A DNA stretch of 64,000 nucleotides from the NCBI RefSeq assembly GCF_029633865.1, contig NC_079217.1, forward strand, positions 32,871,090 through 32,935,089, in the 5' to 3' direction. The translations under genes were made by a program, and so were the position numbers. The stretch comes from Lampris incognitus. Taxonomy: Eukaryota > Chordata > Actinopteri > Lampriformes > Lampridae. This document shows positions 24,584 to 50,935 of this stretch, piece by piece (the stretch's first letter is position 1; every line of letters starts with the position of its first letter). The notes below the pieces were generated by a model. That model was not told where the DNA came from and searched no databases. It saw only the letters and a program-made list of their open reading frames with translations.

Positions 24584-24789
24584 TGTAGCGCCATGACTGG
24601 GACTCCTGTCGCCACCTGGGACATGGAGGGGCAGGGGGAACTCGCTACGCTGTTGTCAGTTCTGGTCCGTTCTGGCCGATGTGAATAAAAGAGCACTCCC
24701 GGGGTCGTCTGGTGTATGTGGCACGGGAGTTGCGATTAAAAAGAGGTCTCTGCCTCTCGCCTCATTCTTCCACACAAGCTCGCCACAAC
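24584..24789 (+). mobile_element. Possible solo LTR
   Basis: Starts TGTAGCGCC, ends CCACAACA and contains AATAAAAGAGC, as an LTR would. No matching partner or target duplication was seen. Confidence 0.3.
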
Positions 24790-24815
24790 ACTTTTCATTT
24801 TAGTTGGCAGCCCTC

Positions 24816-25457
24816 CTACTTAAAACATCTTCCCACATGTCTGTCAGCTGAGGTGGTGTATATTGAGAAGAGAAGGGGACTGAGCACTGACCCTTGAGGT
24901 ACCCCTGTGGATAAGCTGTGCGATTTGGACACGTCTCCCTTCCAAGATACTCTAAAAGATCTCCCCAAGAGGTAGGACATGAGCCAGTGGAAGGCAGATC
25001 CTGAGCTACCAAGCTCAGTGAGTGTGGAGAGGAGGATTTGGTGGTTATCCATGTCAAATGCAGCTGACAGATCTAGCAGCAATAAAGCTGAGGACTGACC
25101 AGCAGCTCTAGCCAAACGCAGTGATTCTATTACCAACAGGAGTGCAGTGTCGGTAGAGTGACCCTGCTTAAAGCCAGACTGATTCGGATCATACAGATTG
25201 TTCTCAGAAAGGAATTCATAGACTTGGTTAAAGACCGTGCACTTGGGGATTTTATAAAGAAAGGATAGGAGTGAAATAGGTCTGCAGTTTTCAAGCTGGG
25301 CTGGGTTGAGTGTAGGCTTTTTGAGTAGCAGGGTGACCCGAATTAAGGCAGGTGCAACAAGGGGTGGGTGGCTTAGGGCTCGGATGCAAGGTAATTCCGG
25401 GAAAGAAAATTCTTGTAGAGTAACTACAAGAGGAGGTAGCAAGGTGTACTCTGGCAA
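24816..25457 (-). pseudogene. L2/Rex1-type LINE reverse transcriptase fragment
   Basis: The minus-strand frame has canonical non-LTR RT blocks in order: CRPISLLSFLYKI, QSGFKQGHSTDTALL, LLLDLSAAFD and TGVPQGSVLSPLLFSIYT. It ends before the catalytic YADD, so it is truncated. It lies in intron 4 of pseudogene B. Confidence 0.8.
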
Positions 25458-25559
25458 TATTACAAGTAAATCAGTATGGGTGGATGAATTGGGAGAGTTT
25501 AGAGAGGGAGAAACTTGGCTGTGAAGAGCTGGAGGGTTATATGGCGTTAACCCAAACTA

Positions 25560-26186
25560 AATGTATCATAGGCACCACCTTTGATTTTTTTTTAATCATT
25601 TAGTCAATTACAGACCATGCCCCTCTCTTAAAGCTGCTATATGTAACTTTAGAAAGGTGAACTATTTTTACACAACATCCCCCAAAAAAATCCACTCCCC
25701 CCGATCTGCTTCCTGCTTCCCTCTCGTATCCCCACCCTATAAACCAGCCTCATACATATGCATGAGTTTGCCCGTTGTAACTGCAAAAGTTCTTATTGTC
25801 GTTGATAATATATTCAAGTACTAATAATTTTTCTCAGCGAATATCTTAGTTACACTAGCATTGTGGTTATGAAGCACTGTTTTACTTATAGGTAAAGTAT
25901 TTATAAAGATCGCTATTTCCAAAGTATCCACATCTTGTGTGACAACCTCAGTCAAAGATCTGTATTGATGCCACGAAGAAGAAGAAAAGAAAAACGTGAA
26001 GACAGCAAAATGTATTGCAGATGTAATCTATGCATGTAGAAAAACAGTTTTTCAACAAATATCGTTGTCACTCCAACATTGCTGAAGCACTGTTTTACAT
26101 TGAGGTGAAGTATTTATAAAGACCACTGTTTCCAAAGTACCTGGCTGCACATGCAAGCTTCTCTACCACGGCAAGGTGGCGATCCC
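25560..26186. other. Intron 4 of pseudogene B, with an internal partial duplication
   Basis: No gene. Two related stretches occur (GCACTGTTTTAC..TATAGGTAAAGTATTTATAAAGA near 25875 and a similar one near 26088), a diverged direct repeat about 215 bp apart. Confidence 0.4.
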
Positions 26187-26228
26187 CACACACGCACGCA
26201 CGCACGCATGCGCACGCGCGCGCACACG

Positions 26229-26310
<82 letters not shown>
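26187..26310. repeat. CA-type microsatellite with a CG-rich alternating start
   Basis: Starts with alternating CACGCACG/GCATGCGCACGCGCGC, then about 76 bases of pure CA. The whole stretch alternates purine and pyrimidine. Confidence 0.95.
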
Positions 26311-26311
<1 letters not shown>

Positions 26312-27104
26312 TTCGGAAGTAAAACTACACTAGGGCATCGTGTCGTAGGTATCACGTGAAGAAGAGCAGTTGTGGTGGGTTGTATTCCATGACCAGTATG
26401 TCAAAAACAAATAAATATGCAATTTTGGACTAAAACCATACACAAAGTAACTATACACCTACGAAAAAGCATGTTTTGTTATATTGAACTATACTAAAGT
26501 CGGCCTTTAAATACTGCTTAGTCAAGGAGGAATTCATGGACAGAGCCTGAAGCGAGCAGCAAAGTCTGTTTTGAGGGCAGCAGTAGTAACCAGTAAGTGG
26601 CTGTGGTCGAGAAGAAAGCCTTCTGAATAAGTTAGGCGGGTTCGATTATGTTACGGGGAGTGTCTCCTGGTGCATGCTTCAGTCGCAGGGTAATAAATAG
26701 CACTTATTTAAAGTGGTATTCCTCTGCTATGTCATTTGTTTGTTGTCGGCTGAGGACATGCTTACTAGTATTACAGTTACAGCCCTATGTGTTTAGTGTT
26801 GGCATTGTTCAGGGTCTGTCAGCTAAGCAACAGGGAACTTGCATTGACTTGGTGAGATGGTCACATAAAAACACACTCCATGTAACAGAAATTTATAAAG
26901 TAGAAAGTACCCAAATCTACTTCAGTTGCGTTAGGCAATCGATTAAAGGATATGAAGGATTCTGAGTGCCAAAATTGAAATGTTGACACTTTCATTAATT
27001 GGAGAAACAAAATCTGCAAATAATTGATCTGAAAGCATTCATGATTTCAGTAAGGTAAGCAGTGGTTAGAAACATACTATTAACAGGAAAATGTACATAT
27101 AGGC

Positions 27105-27238
27105 CCTGTGATGGCCTGGCGGCCTGTCCAGGGTGTCTCCCCGCCTGCCGCCTAATGACTGCAGGGATAGGCTCCAGCATCCCCCGCAACCATGAGAGCA
27201 GGATAAGCGGTTGGATAATGGATGGATGTACATATACT
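27105..27238 (+). mobile_element. SINE 3' part
   Basis: Matches the 3' half of the SINE at 29988-30475: GCCTGTCCAGGGTGTCTCCC, ATAGGCTCCAGCATC and GGATAAGCGGTTGGATAATG. Confidence 0.6.
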
Positions 27239-27322
27239 ATGTATATAGTTATTTTTTAATACACTTCAATCAATCTATGCTATGCTAACTACACAACATA
27301 TAACTTTACACGCAGGGATGAG

Positions 27323-27460
27323 CAACATGATCCAGAAAGGGCCGATGTGGGTGCAGGTCTTTAGCCTTTGCTAAGGACCTTGATTTGTAGACTCAGGTAT
27401 GTAACTGCTTGGTTGGAACAAAGACCCGCACCCACACCGGCCCTTTCTGGATCACGTTGC
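27323..27460. mobile_element. MITE-like palindromic element
   Basis: A 41-base arm at 27323-27363 is inverted at 27420-27460 with 3 transitions (core CGGCCCTTTCTGGATCA). The spacer is 56 bases. No coding content. Confidence 0.6.
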
Positions 27461-27479
27461 CCTTCGTGTCTGAGGTACC

Positions 27480-28600
27480 GACAGTCAGAACTAAGTCCTT
27501 ATTGATATCCAATGATATACATCTTATAGCAGAGCGGAGAAGGTGTTCCAGGACCAATATTTCTTTTTAACCATCAGAATGAGAGCATTTCTGCAAGGTG
27601 ACATTTTGACCGGCCCTCACTTCTTAAGGGTCTATTTTAGGGTAAGGGTTTGTGTTTTAGGTTTAGGGTTACTGTTTAAATTATCCCATGTCCTATCACG
27701 ATATTCCACCCTAGCTACCATCATGGATCCGCGAACAGCACACTGAATGTACTGGCACAACTCATTGACTGAATAATTCACATCTCCTAAACTAACGTGG
27801 CGAGCCACATGGGACTAACAGGCTTGTAGAGGGTTGAATTACCTCTGGTGATGGGCGGGCACTTCATCAGTCGATCGGTGACTGTCAGGAACTGTGGGTT
27901 TATTGGAAGGAGAGTAACGGTGGCCGAGGGCAGCACTTGTGTGACTATGGGGAGAAGAACAACATGGCGGCTAACTAAAGAAGATGGTGAAAATTTGAGT
28001 GTGAATGAAAAGTTGATGTTTGATTGTGATAACGTAACTGGGGGTTGGTGGCTGCAGAGCGGAGTTGTGCGGGTTCGAGTAGGCTGTTGAGACACAAGGA
28101 AATAGACGACAGCTTCCGTGTTTGAGGTGAATGTACCGTGCTGCAGTGGGAGCAGAATTATCAGTGAATCTGTTTGGCAAGTTTGGATGTTTCTCCCTCC
28201 CTTTTCTCCCACCTCCCTCCTGAGAATATTCCCTGCCACTTGACTTCATCCACTTTAGCACTGGGCTGAAGGAGGAATTTGTTGTTGGAACAAGGTTTTC
28301 GGCTATTGTTAGGCGTGCAGCGCTGTGCTGTCATTCTTCATCCAGCAGAGCAGATGCTGTTGACGGTTTGGATGAGCTGAAATTTACAAACTTTATACAA
28401 ACCATGAGACGGAATGTATGATGGACTGTGCAATACCATAGTGAAGTGTACTGATATGAAATGTTTGTTGTATTGCTGGAAGGACAGATTGAGTGAGGCT
28501 GCAGTCCGGTTTTGAGGTAACGTTCAAATAGTCTGGTTTTCAGGGGTAATCAGGGCATTAGGGTTATAGTCTGGAAGAGCAGCCTTGTGCTGCCTTTGTG
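27480..28600. other. Intron 4 of pseudogene B, unclassified
   Basis: Open frames on both strands near 27790-28260 lack recognisable domains. Probably repeat-derived. Confidence 0.3.
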
Positions 28601-28619
28601 GAGGATGACAGAAAGGAGA

Positions 28620-29390
28620 CAAAACCATTTCTTTTGACCACACAGCCATGGGGTAATTTATTTACTCCACCAAAACTTAAAGTGCACAGTTCACTATCAT
28701 AAACTTGGGCTGCTTGACATGCTAGCTCATAACCACACAAAATCCCTCAATGTCGCCTCACCCACAATCCCTTTCTGCTAACCCCTGAACCCACCGTCTT
28801 AAAGGGATAGTCTGGTAAACACAGTGACTGTCTAACCTGTCTAAAGCAGGTCACTACACATGCCCCCCCCCCAAAAAAAAATTCACCATGACAAAAAAAA
28901 AAAAAAAAAAGTCATCATGGCAGGGGACGAATAATGTGGCCAAAGCAGCTCCTCTTGAAGGGTGTAGGGGCAGGGGGGCAGCCATGCCGAGGGAGCTGAG
29001 CCAGTTGAACTGGCCTGTCCAAGTCCAGGTGAGCTGGCTTGACACGGTCCACCAAAACTCGCTCTGGCTTACCGCCCACCTTCACCATCACAAAGTCCCA
29101 GCTGAACTGCCAACCACTAAAACCCACATCCACATACCTCATGCCATAGGTGCAGATGGGAGTGCCATTGGCAGCATTCATGGGGGGGGGGCAAATCTGC
29201 TGGCCATCACGTCCACTGCTGTCACAGGCAGGATGCTCCGCTGTTTGCCAGAATCAACTAGCAACCGCTGGCCGGAGATGGTGTCCTGAATAAACTCAGG
29301 GCTACTACTGAGTGCCGGCCCTGGCTTTTCCCGCCCCACTGAAGCTGCATGGTGCATAGCATTGCTTGGCTTTGGCTCCAAACCTTTACC
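28620..29390 (-). mobile_element. LTR-retrotransposon deletion remnant
   Basis: On the minus strand a retroviral-type aspartic protease motif (QRLLVDSGKQRSILP, about 29265) runs after ~40 residues straight into an integrase-tail-like segment (GGKPERVLVDRVKPAHLDLD). Almost all of pol is missing between them. A G-run at about 28862-28871 could be a polypurine tract next to an LTR starting near 28860. No second LTR was found. Confidence 0.5.
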
Positions 29391-29843
29391 CGTTACACTA
29401 ATAGCTGTTACAAGGTTGAGTTTGTAAAACTAGACATTTGATCTCTGGGGATGATGTGGCCATTGGCCTTCAGCAATGTTTCATTGAGTTAAACACATGA
29501 AAACTCAAGGAGGCTCAACAGTGAAAGCCAGCAAATTTAATGCTTGCCATTCAGCAAACTCAATCCAGCTGTGTCACTGCTGTGTAAAGCCTGTGTGGAC
29601 AAAATCACAATTTCTCTCCTGATTGTCTAACTACAATTTCGCCAACATCCGCAATAAGTGCAGGATAATCATAAACCAACACAAGCCAAATACAGCTGTA
29701 ACATTTCCCAAAAACCAAGTTTCAAAACTCAAACAAATCCTAGCCCACAGCTGCATACTAATGCTGACACATATCAGAGAACATGTTAATGCACGCCATC
29801 TGTAACAGGCTAAAGATACTGTAACCCCTAACCCCAAACCCCA

Positions 29844-29845
<2 letters not shown>

Positions 29846-29928
<83 letters not shown>

Positions 29929-29952
29929 TCTTGTGTGTGTGTGTGTGTGTGT
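29846..29952. repeat. (AC)n followed by opposing (GT)n
   Basis: About 81 bases of AC, a short ATTCTTG break, then about 21 bases of GT, able to fold back. Confidence 0.95.
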
Positions 29953-29987
29953 GGAGACCCCTCATTGACTACATTCATTCCCTAGCC

Positions 29988-30475
<488 letters not shown>

Positions 30476-30621
30476 AGCCCTTAACTCTAACCATAACCAT
30501 CAGAGCTACATGCCTAACCATAACTTGTCTGAACTGGTCCTTTATGTGTAAATACTTACTATGTGGAGCTCAAGATTTGTTTGTTGTTTGTAAATTGGTA
30601 AATTCTTAAATTGATCTATCA

Positions 30622-30882
<261 letters not shown>

Positions 30883-31007
30883 CTAATTTTATATGTTAGT
30901 CAAGGGTCATGCTTATTGAAGTCTTGATGCATCATTAAACATAACGAGGTATTTTTATTTTTATCATGGGTATTGCTGAAAACAGCTACTTCTCAAAAGT
31001 GGTTTCA

Positions 31008-31462
31008 GGGGGTGTCCAGGTAGCATAGCAATCTATTCCGTTGCTTACCAACACGGGGATCACCAGTTCGAATCCTCGTGTTACCTCCGGCTTGGTCAGG
31101 CGTTACTACAGACACAATTGGCCGTGTCTGTGGGTGGGAAGCCAGATGTGGGTATGTTTCCTGGTCGCTGCACGAGCGCCTTCTCTGGTTGGTCAGGGCG
31201 CCTGTTCGGGGGGGGGACTGGGGGCAATAGCGTGATTCTCCCACATGATACGTCCCCCTGGCGAAACACTTCACTCAACTATCAGGTGAAAAGAAGCGGC
31301 TGGCAACTCCACATGTATCGGAGGAGGCATGTGGTAGTCTGCAGCCCTCCCCGGCTTGGCAGAGGGGGTGAAGCAGTGACCGGGATGACTCGGAAGAGTG
31401 GGGTAATTGGCCAGTCACATTTGGGGAGAAAAAAAGGGGAGAAATCCAAATAAATGAATAAA
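31008..31462 (+). mobile_element. tRNA-derived SINE (second family)
   Basis: The tRNA-like head has B-box GTTCGAATCC, then a long body (CTGGTCGCTGCACGAGCGCC, CATGTATCGGAGGAGGCATG) and an A-rich tail TAAATGAATAAA. It sits in intron 3 of pseudogene B and ends about 24 bases from exon 3. Confidence 0.7.
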
Positions 31463-31485
31463 ATGAAGCGGTTTCAGGATTATAC

Positions 31486-31640
31486 TTGTTCGTGCAAAGG
31501 AGAAGACAGTGTCATTTTTGCCATCGTTGGCTTTAATTGTGATGATTTTGATGTTGCTCCATTTCACTCCAGCTCTTCTAGGCTGAGCAAACGAGTTATC
31601 CACATTCTCTTTCTTCATGTCTGAAGTATATTGTGCAATC
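31486..31640 (-). pseudogene. Gene B exon 3 remnant (catalytic domain start)
   Basis: Acceptor GTAAACAG|GATTG. Encodes RIAQYTSDMKKENVDNSF, then a diverged stretch ending VFSFART. It is 155 bp against 149 in the intact paralogue. Confidence 0.8.
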
Positions 31641-31699
31641 CTGTTTACCAGGACAAAGGTGTTTGCACAATCATGAGATATGCGGTGCAATGAGGGGGA

Positions 31700-32200
31700 G
31701 ACAGACGTGGAAAGTAACACAGAGTACTTTAGAGTACTTTACTCAAGAACTGTGCTTAACAAGCTGGAAGATTAAAATATTACTGACAGGTTAACAATCT
31801 GAAAGGGGCCATTTTTCAGAATGAGTACTTTCACTTTGGTTACTTAAGTACATATTACTGCTAATACTTGATAACTTAGGGGAAATTCTGAATGAAGGAT
31901 TTTTGCTATTTTTTGAGTATTCTTACAGTGTTGTATACGTTCGCTTAAGTAGTGAAACACTTTTCCCACCACAGGGAGGTGGAATATGTTCTCTGGAATA
32001 GTGATGTACTGTTTTCCAAACATAAGTGAATGGAAAAAAAAATCACAAGTTGCTCATCTGTTACAGTAATACAGCACCACTTTAAAAAAACAAAACAAAA
32101 AACAACTCATAACGAATCAATGTTGGGTGAGATCAGATTTTGACAGCGGAACATCTCACTCGGATAACCATGACCTGGATGAATGAGAACATTCACAGAC
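31700..32200. other. Intron 2 of pseudogene B, nothing recognised
   Basis: AT-rich, no repeat family or coding signal identified. Confidence 0.4.
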
Positions 32201-32207
32201 ATCTCAC

Positions 32208-32453
32208 CGGTACATGACGGTGTGATTTTTCCACTTCGGTTTTCGGGGGTAGAAACTGAAGTTCTCCACATCTGGGACACCACACCTTGCTTCCTTCTAT
32301 ACAGCCAGGGTGTTACAGTCCAGACAGTCTGTCTGTTTCAGACCAAACATCTCGCATGTTTCTGATGCTCTCCTGGATGGCTGCGGTGGACCTGCTCCAT
32401 CTGTCTTTAGCTTTAACACCGGGCTTCAGGTTGCAGAACCTCCAGAGTAAGGA
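32208..32453 (-). pseudogene. Gene B exon 2 remnant (prodomain, cysteine switch)
   Basis: Acceptor TCTAAAAG|TCC. Reads WRFCNLKPGVKAKD and IQESIRNMRD, then a frameshift, FGLKQTDCLDCNTLAV, a TAG stop, RCGVPDVENF, and KPKWKNHTVMY at donor CCG|GTGAGA. The proline before RCG of the switch is now alanine. Confidence 0.85.
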
Positions 32454-32459
32454 CTTTTA

Positions 32460-33520
32460 GAGAAAGGAGTATTAAAACACAAGAAAGTAAGGACTTTATA
32501 TGCATTAAAAGTTCATTTTGGTTTGCCAATAAGGACAAAATATGTGATTTATTTGACCATATAAAATTGAGGTAATTTGAGTTAAAGACTGAAAATAGGC
32601 ATTTTCTGTCTTTCTCAACCGATAGTAATCAACTTATGGACCTGTTTTACTCCAGTGTATACAAACATTACCGATATAAACAAATATTTTTAGCATCAGA
32701 AAACATTAGAAACTAGATTTAGTTGTTGTTTCGAGACCTGTCAATCAATTTGGGAGTGATAGTAGCTTCTAACCCTACAGTTTGTATTTTGGTAGCGGGG
32801 TTACCCTTTTATTTCTACTTGAATTAAGGATTGTGTCTTTAAGTTATCTCTAATTTGTGGGAGGAGATGAAAACTTTTCACTACATCAACCTAGTTTTAC
32901 ACAGCCAACACAGGACTTGTAAGCACATGATCATTTTTCAGCACATTCCACTTTATCTAAATCTTAATCTTAAAACTTATCAATAAACCAAAGGATCCAT
33001 CAACTGTCGTTGACACTGTCACGGAGAGCATACTGCAGCGTGACCATTTACATTTTGAAATAACGTGTCTTGGCCAGCTGTGGACATTTATAAAGGCTTT
33101 GACAACTGATCATTCTGTATTTTATAAATTGTTGCATGCATGCCACAGCGCACAGGTCACAACTTGTACCTCTGATGTTGTGCTATGATTTTTGTTTACT
33201 TGAAAGGAACTTGATAGCGAGAATAATACCAAAATGAGTTACAGAGGTTAGTTACTAACTAAATGTAGTCAATAATATCTGTTTTTCTCATATTCATGTA
33301 TCCTTTCTCCCAATCTTAAATGAAGTCTCAAGTCTCCATCTCTTTCTTAGAAGACCTACTTTCATAAGGGTACATAAACGACACTTGTAGATTATTCTGA
33401 CCAGCTTCTCAGCAGAAAAGTGTTATGTGTGACTTTGTATCAGCCATGTATCTCTGTTTGCATTTTATCTCTAGTTCTTCTATAACAAGAGAGTTAAAAA
33501 AAAACATCTTCCACATACCA
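32460..33520. other. Intron 1 of pseudogene B, nothing recognised
   Basis: AT-rich, without coding signal or identified repeat. Confidence 0.4.
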
Positions 33521-33522
33521 AC

Positions 33523-33642
33523 CTCAGCTAATTCCATGTCGTCCAGGCTGAGCCACTGCTCCTCGTCAATGGGTAAAGTCCACAAGATATCCACAAACAT
33601 CAGGTAGACCAATACAGGTATTCATGACAAGCGCAATGCCAT
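33523..33642 (-). pseudogene. Gene B exon 1 remnant
   Basis: ATG at 33642; codon 7 is TGA. The remainder is a hydrophobic segment (VLVYLMFVDILWTLPI) and an acidic propeptide start ending MELAE at donor GAG|GTTGGT. It is 120 bp, the same length as exon 1 of gene A. Confidence 0.75.
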
Positions 33643-33688
33643 CTTTTAAATTAACATCACAGTGTGCCCATTTTTATCTCATCCCATA

Positions 33689-33695
33689 TTTTATA
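33689..33695 (-). promoter_or_regulatory. TATA box of pseudogene B
   Basis: The minus strand reads GCATATAAAATATGG about 47 bases upstream of the remnant ATG, the spacing expected for an MMP promoter. It survives although the coding part is broken. Confidence 0.5.
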
Positions 33696-33699
33696 TGCA

Positions 33700-34428
33700 G
33701 TACGGCAGCATTCTTGAGGTTGTTGGGTAGTCACATGACCCAAAAGCCCTCAATCCTGTCAGCACAGTTGGGTAGACTTGCCCAAGTTCTGTGGAGATCT
33801 TGTGGTTAAAACCACCTCATGGAATGTCTTCATGATATGTCTGTGCTTCCCTCATCTTTAAAAGACAAATAACTACTATCCCAAGTATATTTTTTCAAAG
33901 TGGGTAACAAGTGCTTGACGTGATGCACATTGCTCTTTGTAGATTGTTCTTCCAAAAGATTTTGGATGTTGTTTTCAATAACATTGGAAATAATTATAAA
34001 TGACAATGACAGTTAAAAAGACAGGAATAATTTTGGATGTTTATATTTTTATTTTCATCTGTTCATTTCATATATGACCATTCCCAGTGCTGAGGCAATG
34101 CATTCTCTGTATGGCACATCAGCCTCCACCATTGCAATAAAACATGGCATTTTTGATGGAAAAAAATAAAATCATATAAACTTACCACAGAAGTTGATCA
34201 ACATTACAGCGCTGGGAATATTTTACTCGGGTGTTAATTTTAAAACCACATATAACTTCCCTCTTTAAATTATCTTTTGTCTTAACATCATATGATATTG
34301 GCTTTATAGATAAATACAACTGCGAACCAAAACGAAAATGCACAGTGTTTCTTTTCATTGCATACCATCAATAATGTAGTAAATTTTATCAGGTTCTATT
34401 TCTTTCTTGCTTCAATGGAAACATTATT
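33700..34428. other. Short intergenic gap between MMP genes C and B
   Basis: Only about 0.8 kb separates the stop codon of gene C from exon 1 of gene B. It holds the 3' region of C and promoter of B. No other feature is recognised. Confidence 0.5.
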
Positions 34429-47854
<13,426 letters not shown>

Positions 47855-47945
47855 GGCATGTCACTTCACAGGCTTAACACCTCGGAAACTGCAGCGGCCT
47901 TGTTTAAAAAATACGTGGAATTGCAAGTTCTGGTTAATGAGAAAG

Positions 47946-47971
47946 CCTTTTTAAATGGTTATTGTGAGTCA
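47946..47971 (-). promoter_or_regulatory. Core promoter of gene C: AP-1 site and TATA-like element
   Basis: The minus strand has a perfect AP-1 site TGACTCA (47971-47965) followed about 10 bases later by TTTAAAAAGG (47955-47946), roughly 95 bases above the ATG. This AP-1/TATA order is the classic inducible MMP promoter. An alternative TATA-like run is at about 47912-47903. Confidence 0.5.
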
Positions 47972-47999
47972 TACCACGCCAAAGCTAAGCGAAGCCTCA

Positions 48000-49920
48000 G
48001 ACAGTACTATGGAATTAGGGAGGGGTTTGCTTGGAGCTGAGGACAGCCAAAAGAGAAAATAGAAAAAGAAAAGAAAAGGAAGGAAAGGAATTGTGTACAT
48101 AATTAACATTTTGTGTCATGTGATATTGTTGCTCCTTTGACCAGCCGGACATTTTTGAATATATGAATAAAATCATATTCGTTCATATCCATTTGCTATC
48201 TGATGTCGTGACCTGTCTAAGTCCATAAGACCCTGATATTGGTTGGTCAGTTTATTAAAAACAAGCTGCTGACACATAATCCCACAGAAATGATGAAACT
48301 ACCAGCTGCACGAGGGAACTTGAAAAGATTTACTCAACAAATCATATATGTAACTTCAATATAATGAGCATAAATGAAACATTTTAATAGTTGGAAAACA
48401 TCAATATTGAAACTGTGATATTTACAGCACATAACTTCACTGATATTCTGTAGAGGCTTCCATTAAACTCTGTCTAGACTGATGCAACATAATGAACTGT
48501 GTTGCACTGCTTCAGTCCCACGCATTCTGCACACTCCCCCAAAATAACAGCATCAAAGTCCATTCTTGTCCTGTTTTAGCAAATCCACGTAATTCTTTTC
48601 AATGAGAGAGGGCTATGTAAAGGAACTGAAACTGACTCTAATTGCAGGGGAAGGATTTGGGGCCTTCGAAAAAGAAAATGGCCGCCAGCCAGGACGCCTG
48701 TAGTGGCATGGGTGGTGCCATGGTAAAATTCAGGCTACAATTAGGGTTGATTGGCCGTGTTGTGAAGCTTTATGGGACCAACAGCATTCCTGTAACAGGG
48801 GAACATAAGCTGACTCTTCCGGGATATACTGTGCCCATTTGCACAAAGGTTTAAAGAATTTGCATTGCTCTGGTTTTAATGAAGTCATTTTGGGCACTAG
48901 CAAGGTTACAAGCTGGGAGAGACCATTTTGACCCACATGGTAATTAAACGACAGTGCTGCTGCTCTGCCCCATAGATACACATTTACATTTAAAGGGTGC
49001 CAGAGCTGTTACATGGCTCCTTTGAGAAAGTAGAAACAAACCAAATTTGATTACGTACAATCAAATCCATTTGTGTCGCTGGTGATTCAAGCCAAAGTGC
49101 ATCATAAGCTAAATCGAAAATGCATTTTTAATTATGCTTGGGAAAATAAATATCCAAAAGTCAAGGAGATAAAACTTGGACGATTAAGCAATTACTTTTT
49201 TTTTAGTTTTCAGGATTCTTCATTTTACTTTTCAATGGCAGAAATGTTAGGAAAAGGATATCAGTACTAATTGATTAATTAATAAATCAGTCAACCAACC
49301 AACCAATCCATCAAACTTAATTTATATAACACATTTCATACATCAAAGTGCAATGCAATGTGCATTCCATTTACATGTGCATGCAAGTGCACAGGTAAAG
49401 AGAAGGTAATGATAAAAAAATAAAAATTGTAAATAGAATAAAGAAAATTAAAACGATATAGTTAAATAAGATATAAAAGCATAATAACATATGATGATAT
49501 GATTCAAAATAATGGATAAAAAGTAGAAGGGGTCACACGAGGTGAATGCATAAGTATAAAGATGTGTAAATAAGGGATTAAAAGTTGCTGTTCAGGTGTC
49601 TGTTGTAAATTCCAATGGCAGACTACTCCACAGTTTAGGACTATATACACAGATCTCTGATTCACAATAAGTCTTGGTTCATGTTTTTGGAATAGTTAAG
49701 AGAAAATGGTAAATCTGAGGATTCCTGAACTTCAAAACTCAAATTTGTATGTATCGAGGATAAACATCAAAACAGTCGTCCATGTTCTTAACCCACTGAG
49801 CCCTTTTAAGTCTCACATATAGATATGGAGGCCATCCCCGCATAGGCTGGGTGAAGGGCAGGTAAATACTCTGGTGTGGTCCACTACAGTGCCAACTCAT
49901 GGACGCACATGAATTTATAA
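48000..49920. other. Upstream intergenic region, no gene recognised
   Basis: A purine-rich AAAAGAAAAGAAAAGG tract lies at about 48060-48090, a CAACCAACC run near 49290. Otherwise AT-rich. Small open frames carry no domain signature. Confidence 0.4.
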
Positions 49921-49924
49921 CTCT

Positions 49925-50085
49925 GAGCATTTTACCTCACATGCACTGTGGCAGAAAACCAGAGCAAACCCATGTGCACAAGTGGTGGTGGTAGGAGCTC
50001 CACACAGAGGGACCAGGATTAAACCCTGGAAGCTTTTGCTGTGAAGCAACTGTACTAACCACTGAGCCACCACAACAAGACATGC
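49925..50085 (-). mobile_element. tRNA-related SINE fragment, reverse orientation
   Basis: The minus strand reads GGTGGCTCAGTGGTTAGTAC, then a GTTTAATCCTGGTCCC B-box-like part and TGTGTGGAGCTCC, like the SINEs on the left. Confidence 0.5.
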
Positions 50086-50379
50086 TGAAACTTTTTGTGG
50101 CTTTGCAAATATAGCTAAAAGTATGGGACTTGTGAAGAAAATAATCTGCTGAGTAAAATGAAACATTCTGCAAGGAACAGACTGGATGACAGTACAATTC
50201 CAATCAATACCACTTAATATCAGTGACCACATAAGACAACAATAGCAAAACATGCCAAGGAAGAAGAATCCTATCCTGTTTTACAATCCCAACTCTTTTA
50301 TATTGACAAGTATTTTAGAGGTAAATATACACAAAATGGACACCTGTCTTTATGCATGCTCAATAATCCAGGTAAGAAA

Positions 50380-50650
50380 ATCAAAAAAAGTTGAATCAGT
50401 TCATCCGGACATGACGTTTATTGAGAGAAACGTTTCATCACTCATCTAAGTGACCTCTTCAGTCTAAACTGACTGCAGGTATCCCCACCCTTATAAACAA
50501 TACAATGCAGTGGCATAACGACCGAAACCAACGACCAGTTTCATATGCAAATATGGGTGCGACCATTAACTAGAGTTGCAATGGCCATGTGTACTATTCA
50601 CAAAAGTTTTGGGAATGTTTGCAATCACAGCATAGTCAGATGGTGACAGA
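50380..50650 (-). mobile_element. Penelope-like element 3' end, minus orientation
   Basis: Inverse of the plus-strand 3' region at 55140-55365: shares GTTTCATCACTCATCTAAGT, CTGCAGGTATCCCCACCCTT and TTTCATATGCAAATATGGG. Confidence 0.65.
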
Positions 50651-50714
50651 TTTTCCACACACCTAATCTCAGTAGCTTTCAAACCCCAAATCACGCTGTG
50701 CCAGAAATTGGTCC

Positions 50715-50935
50715 ACCCCAAGGATCAAATCAAATCAATTTTATTTGTATAGCCCAATATCACAAATTACAAATTTGCCTCAGTGGGCTTAACAGCGACA
50801 CAACAACCTGTCCTTAGACCCCCTCATCGGATAAGGAACAACTCCCTAAAAAAACCCTTTAACGGGGAGAAAAAATAGGGAGGAAAAAATAGGAAGAAAC
50901 CTCAGGGAGAGCAACAGAGGAGGGAGATGTTGTGT
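50715..50935 (-). mobile_element. LINE-type 3' tail, minus orientation
   Basis: CAATTTTATTTGTATAGCCC and TCACAAATTACAAATTTGCC invert the tail seen at 24420-24497. Confidence 0.5.

Noticed and set aside
26095-26355. Cys/Val- and His/Thr-repeat prote­ins over the CA arrays (also at 29.6-30.4 kb)
   Set aside because: Simple translations of dinucleotide repeats, not genes.
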